In this document: positions 62,236 to 64,000 of the stretch, in pieces | How positions within the stretch are numbered: position 1 is the first letter of the stretch | Layout: every line of letters begins with the position of its first letter | NCBI GenBank assembly: GCA_903895695.1 | Contig: CAITUY010000022.1 | Span: 17,890 to 81,889 of the forward strand | Direction of reading: 5' to 3' | Origin: an uncultured bacterium | GTDB taxonomy: Bacteria > Verrucomicrobiota > Kiritimatiellia > CAIKKV01 > CAITUY01 | Length of the DNA: 64,000 nt | The notes under the pieces: model-generated | The model's input: only the letters and a program-made list of their open reading frames with translations | Told to the model about the DNA's origin: nothing | Database searches by the model: none | Made by a program: the position numbers and the translations under genes

Positions 62236-62835
62236 TTACAGTCCGGCGCGCACCTGGGCGATAAGCGTCACGACACCCTTGCGTACCATCATCACGGCGA
62301 TGCAAGCAAGGAGCAGGCTGGCGATCTTCGACAGCGTGCGGGTGCCGGCCGAGCCGAGTCGCTTGCTGATCGAGGAGGCGAACCAGAACACCGCTCCCGC
62401 GATCAGCACGTTGGCCCCGACCGCCAGCAAGGTTATAGCCATATGATGCTGCTCCACGAGCAGCATGCAGGTCGTCAGGACTGCCGGACCCGTAACCAGG
62501 GGCACGCCGATGGGCACGGCGCCGACGGTTTCCGGGTCGATGATGTGGCGGGCCTTGCCCACGGCCATGAGGTCGCGCAGCGAGATCACGAACAGCAAAG
62601 TGCCGCCGGCTACCATGAAGTCACCCGTCGTGATGCCCAGGAGCCGCAGGAGGGGCTGCCCAGCCACGACAAAGGCCGCTGCCACGCTGATGGCGGTGAA
62701 GACCGACTGCACGATGATCCGGCGCCGTCGCCCGTCGTCGATACTCTCCACCAGCCCCATATAAAGCGGCAGAATCCCGATGGCATCGACGGCGACGAAC
62801 AGGGGAATGAACGCCAATAGAAAGTCTTTCATCAT
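62236..62835 (-). CDS. MarC family integral membrane protein
   Basis: A 199-residue protein with about six transmembrane segments. MKDFLLAFIPLFVAVDAIGI, LGITTGDFMVAGGTLLFVIS, ETVGAVPIGVPLVTGPAVLT and LSKIASLLLACIAVMMVRKG fit the MarC/UPF0056 family (PlxxGPG-like motif as PLVTGPA). The physiological role of the family is uncertain. It is convergent to the six-hairpin gene, which ends 25 bp away; a short GGCTC/GAGCC stem (62217-62234) lies between them without a T-run. Confidence 0.9.
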   Translation of the reverse strand: MMKDFLLAFIPLFVAVDAIGILPLYMGLVESIDDGRRRRIIVQSVFTAISVAAAFVVAGQPLLRLLGITTGDFMVAGGTLLFVISLRDLMAVGKARHIIDPETVGAVPIGVPLVTGPAVLTTCMLLVEQHHMAITLLAVGANVLIAGAVFWFASSISKRLGSAGTRTLSKIASLLLACIAVMMVRKGVVTLIAQVRAGL

Positions 62836-63043
62836 GGGCCTCGGTCCTTACGGAAAGTGGGTTCATTTAAGGCCTCGCGGCGCAGGGCGTGCAAGCACGA
62901 AATGGTCGCTCCCACGGGGCGGCAGAAGTTGACTTGCGCGTTTCCTGGTTTCCGCATACAAATGCCAGTGACACGGTTATGAGCGATGGGTAAGTCTCGT
63001 CAGCGCCGTCCGGTCTTGTGGCGGGGATCGTGGAGGAGGACTT

Positions 63044-63514
63044 GTGAGCGACACCAAGCAGGAACAGACAGATTCGGGACGCGCCGACTCGGGCAAAGCC
63101 GAGGGCGGCGGGTTCTTGGCGCGCGCTTGGGCAGCGTTGGTGGGAAAAGGCGGCGGTCGCCAGCAGACGCACGCGCATGTCGTGAACCCGGAAGCCAAGG
63201 TGCTGGTCGTGCGCTATGTGGATGGCCTTTTGTGCAGGCTGCTTCAGAGGCAGGAACCCGCCATTACACTGCGGACGGCAGACCGCCTGCCTGAAGTCGG
63301 GGTGCCTATTGACGCGTCACTGACCTACCTCAAGGTCGTAAACCGGCTGAAGGTATTGTGCGGTCTCTATCCCGTGGACTGTCCCAAGCCTACGGATGCG
63401 CGTTTTCGTTACGAGTGGCAGGGCCGGCGTTATGAGGTCCGCGTCTCCTTCGAGGACCGCGGCTCGGCGTCGAACTGTCGGATCACTGTGTCGGATTCTC
63501 TGGGCGGCTCGTGA
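63044..63514 (+). CDS. Hypothetical protein, possibly a PilB/GspE N-domain relative
   Basis: A 156-residue protein. GTG 63044 follows GGAGGAGG (about 63031-63038). The N-terminal 55 residues are Gly/Ser/Arg-rich and probably disordered. The C-terminal half (DASLTYLKVVNRLKVLCGLY, PKPTDARFRYEWQGRRYEVR) resembles the segment of type IV pilus/type II secretion ATPases around LPQDGRFR in order of residues only (weak). A truncated prepilin gene lies 250 bp downstream, which is consistent with a pilus context. Function remains open. Confidence 0.5.
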   Translation: MSDTKQEQTDSGRADSGKAEGGGFLARAWAALVGKGGGRQQTHAHVVNPEAKVLVVRYVDGLLCRLLQRQEPAITLRTADRLPEVGVPIDASLTYLKVVNRLKVLCGLYPVDCPKPTDARFRYEWQGRRYEVRVSFEDRGSASNCRITVSDSLGGS

Positions 63515-63761
63515 GCCAATTATCGTCAGTCGGGCGTGGGTCGCGCCATGCGGCCGAGTCGATACCTTGGCGACGCAGTTCTTGGAATTGAGAACCAGGG
63601 ATGCTCTGCACTCGGACGAATGCCGAATTGCGGTGGTGGACAGGGCAGAACAGTCTTCCATCGCTGTTTGGCGCGCAATAAGCTATAAGTCAACATGGCG
63701 GTGTGACGCAGGGGCTATTTCTGAGTCACGGTGCCGGTGGGTCGGAGGTCCTTTTTAGCCT

Positions 63762-63935
63762 ATGTATGGGAAGCGCCAGTTTGACCTGAGGGCGGGATTC
63801 ACGCTCGCCGAGATGGTAATTGCTTCCGGCGTCATCGTCATGACGATTACGGCCTTCCTGAGCCGGTTGCGCTGTTGGGGCGGGCTTGAGTGGAGCGTGT
63901 GTGGCGAGGGTGTTCAGAAAGTCATACCCCAATGA
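63762..63935 (+). CDS. Truncated type IV prepilin / pseudopilin
   Basis: A 57-residue frame from ATG 63762 with the prepilin leader and cleavage motif DLRAGFTLAEMVIASGVIVM. A 12-residue basic-rich leader precedes the Gly, then FTLAE with Glu at position +5 and a hydrophobic helix, ending soon after (VQKVIPQ, TGA 63933-63935). Full pilins are about 130-200 residues, so this is a remnant or frame-shifted gene. About 250 bp between it and the upstream protein hold no supported gene. Confidence 0.6.
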   Translation: MYGKRQFDLRAGFTLAEMVIASGVIVMTITAFLSRLRCWGGLEWSVCGEGVQKVIPQ

Positions 63936-64000
63936 GTGCCCGCCAGTTGAGTGGGACAGGGGCCGCGTGAGCAAAGAATGTGGTTTTTCACCCACGAAAG

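Noticed and set aside
63396..63758. A 120-codon plus-strand frame downstream of the small protein
   Set aside because: Its first half is a shadow of the small protein and the rest has no recognisable features, so it is treated as non-coding.

Overview
The window is a GC-rich, densely packed chromosomal segment with short gaps, many 4-bp start/stop overlaps and no rRNA, tRNA, CRISPR array, transposase or phage gene that I could see. A lipid A Kdo transferase, an O-antigen ligase-like protein, secretin-like proteins and a prepilin leader point to a Gram-negative cell envelope. The expanded sugar isomerase/epimerase-fold proteins, unusual six-hairpin glycosidases, a huge glycine-rich secreted protein and the dispersed short repeats fit a bacterium of the Planctomycetes-Verrucomicrobia-Chlamydiae group, perhaps Kiritimatiellota-like. 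That placement is inference from gene content, not from a marker gene.

Layout. 1-6.1 kb: end of an unknown gene, a GYF-like coiled-coil protein coupled to a membrane-anchored coiled-coil protein, then a minus-strand run (isomerase-fold protein, small membrane-anchored protein, DUF1835 protein). 6.1-9.2 kb: a GH31 glycosidase with a discoidin-like C-terminus. 9.3-17.3 kb (minus): the classic nusA-infB-rbfA-truB-ribF-rpsO-pnp operon, in which truB carries a single-base frameshift and rimP is absent upstream of nusA. 17.5-19.0 kb: rfbB and a Nudix hydrolase. 19.1-22.0 kb: a promoter, TPP riboswitch and terminator controlling thiG-thiH-thiE. 22.0-25.7 kb: Uma2, a YkgJ-like cysteine-cluster protein, gpmI and another isomerase-fold protein. 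25.9-32.7 kb: dprA, topA (with an unusual repeat C-terminus), a xerC/D-type recombinase, waaA and an exonuclease. 32.7-38.2 kb: a small toxin-antitoxin pair, two short secretin-like paralogues flanking an AAA_14/DUF4143 ATPase and a HicB-like pseudogene, then DUF2585. 38.3-41.2 kb (minus): O-antigen ligase-like protein, RluA pseudouridine synthase and lipoprotein in a translationally coupled trio. 41.5-45 kb: serA and a reductive activator of corrinoid proteins (DUF4445). 45-47.9 kb (minus): an exported protein, an isomerase-fold protein and a GntR/LacI-type regulator. 48.3-62.2 kb (plus): a 2388-residue secreted protein containing two diverged copies of a 2.6-kb unit, then two coupled cytoplasmic six-hairpin glycosidase-like proteins of 1812 and 410 residues. 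62.2-64 kb: MarC, a small protein and a truncated prepilin.

The most system-like unexplained locus is 46.9-62.2 kb. A sugar-sensing type regulator is divergent from a promoter with a perfect 14-bp palindrome at its -35 edge; downstream lie the giant carbohydrate-binding-like surface protein and two unusual glycosidase-like enzymes, suggesting a regulated glycan-handling system. Three families of short dispersed repeats sit between or at the edges of genes, and some supply start or stop codons.
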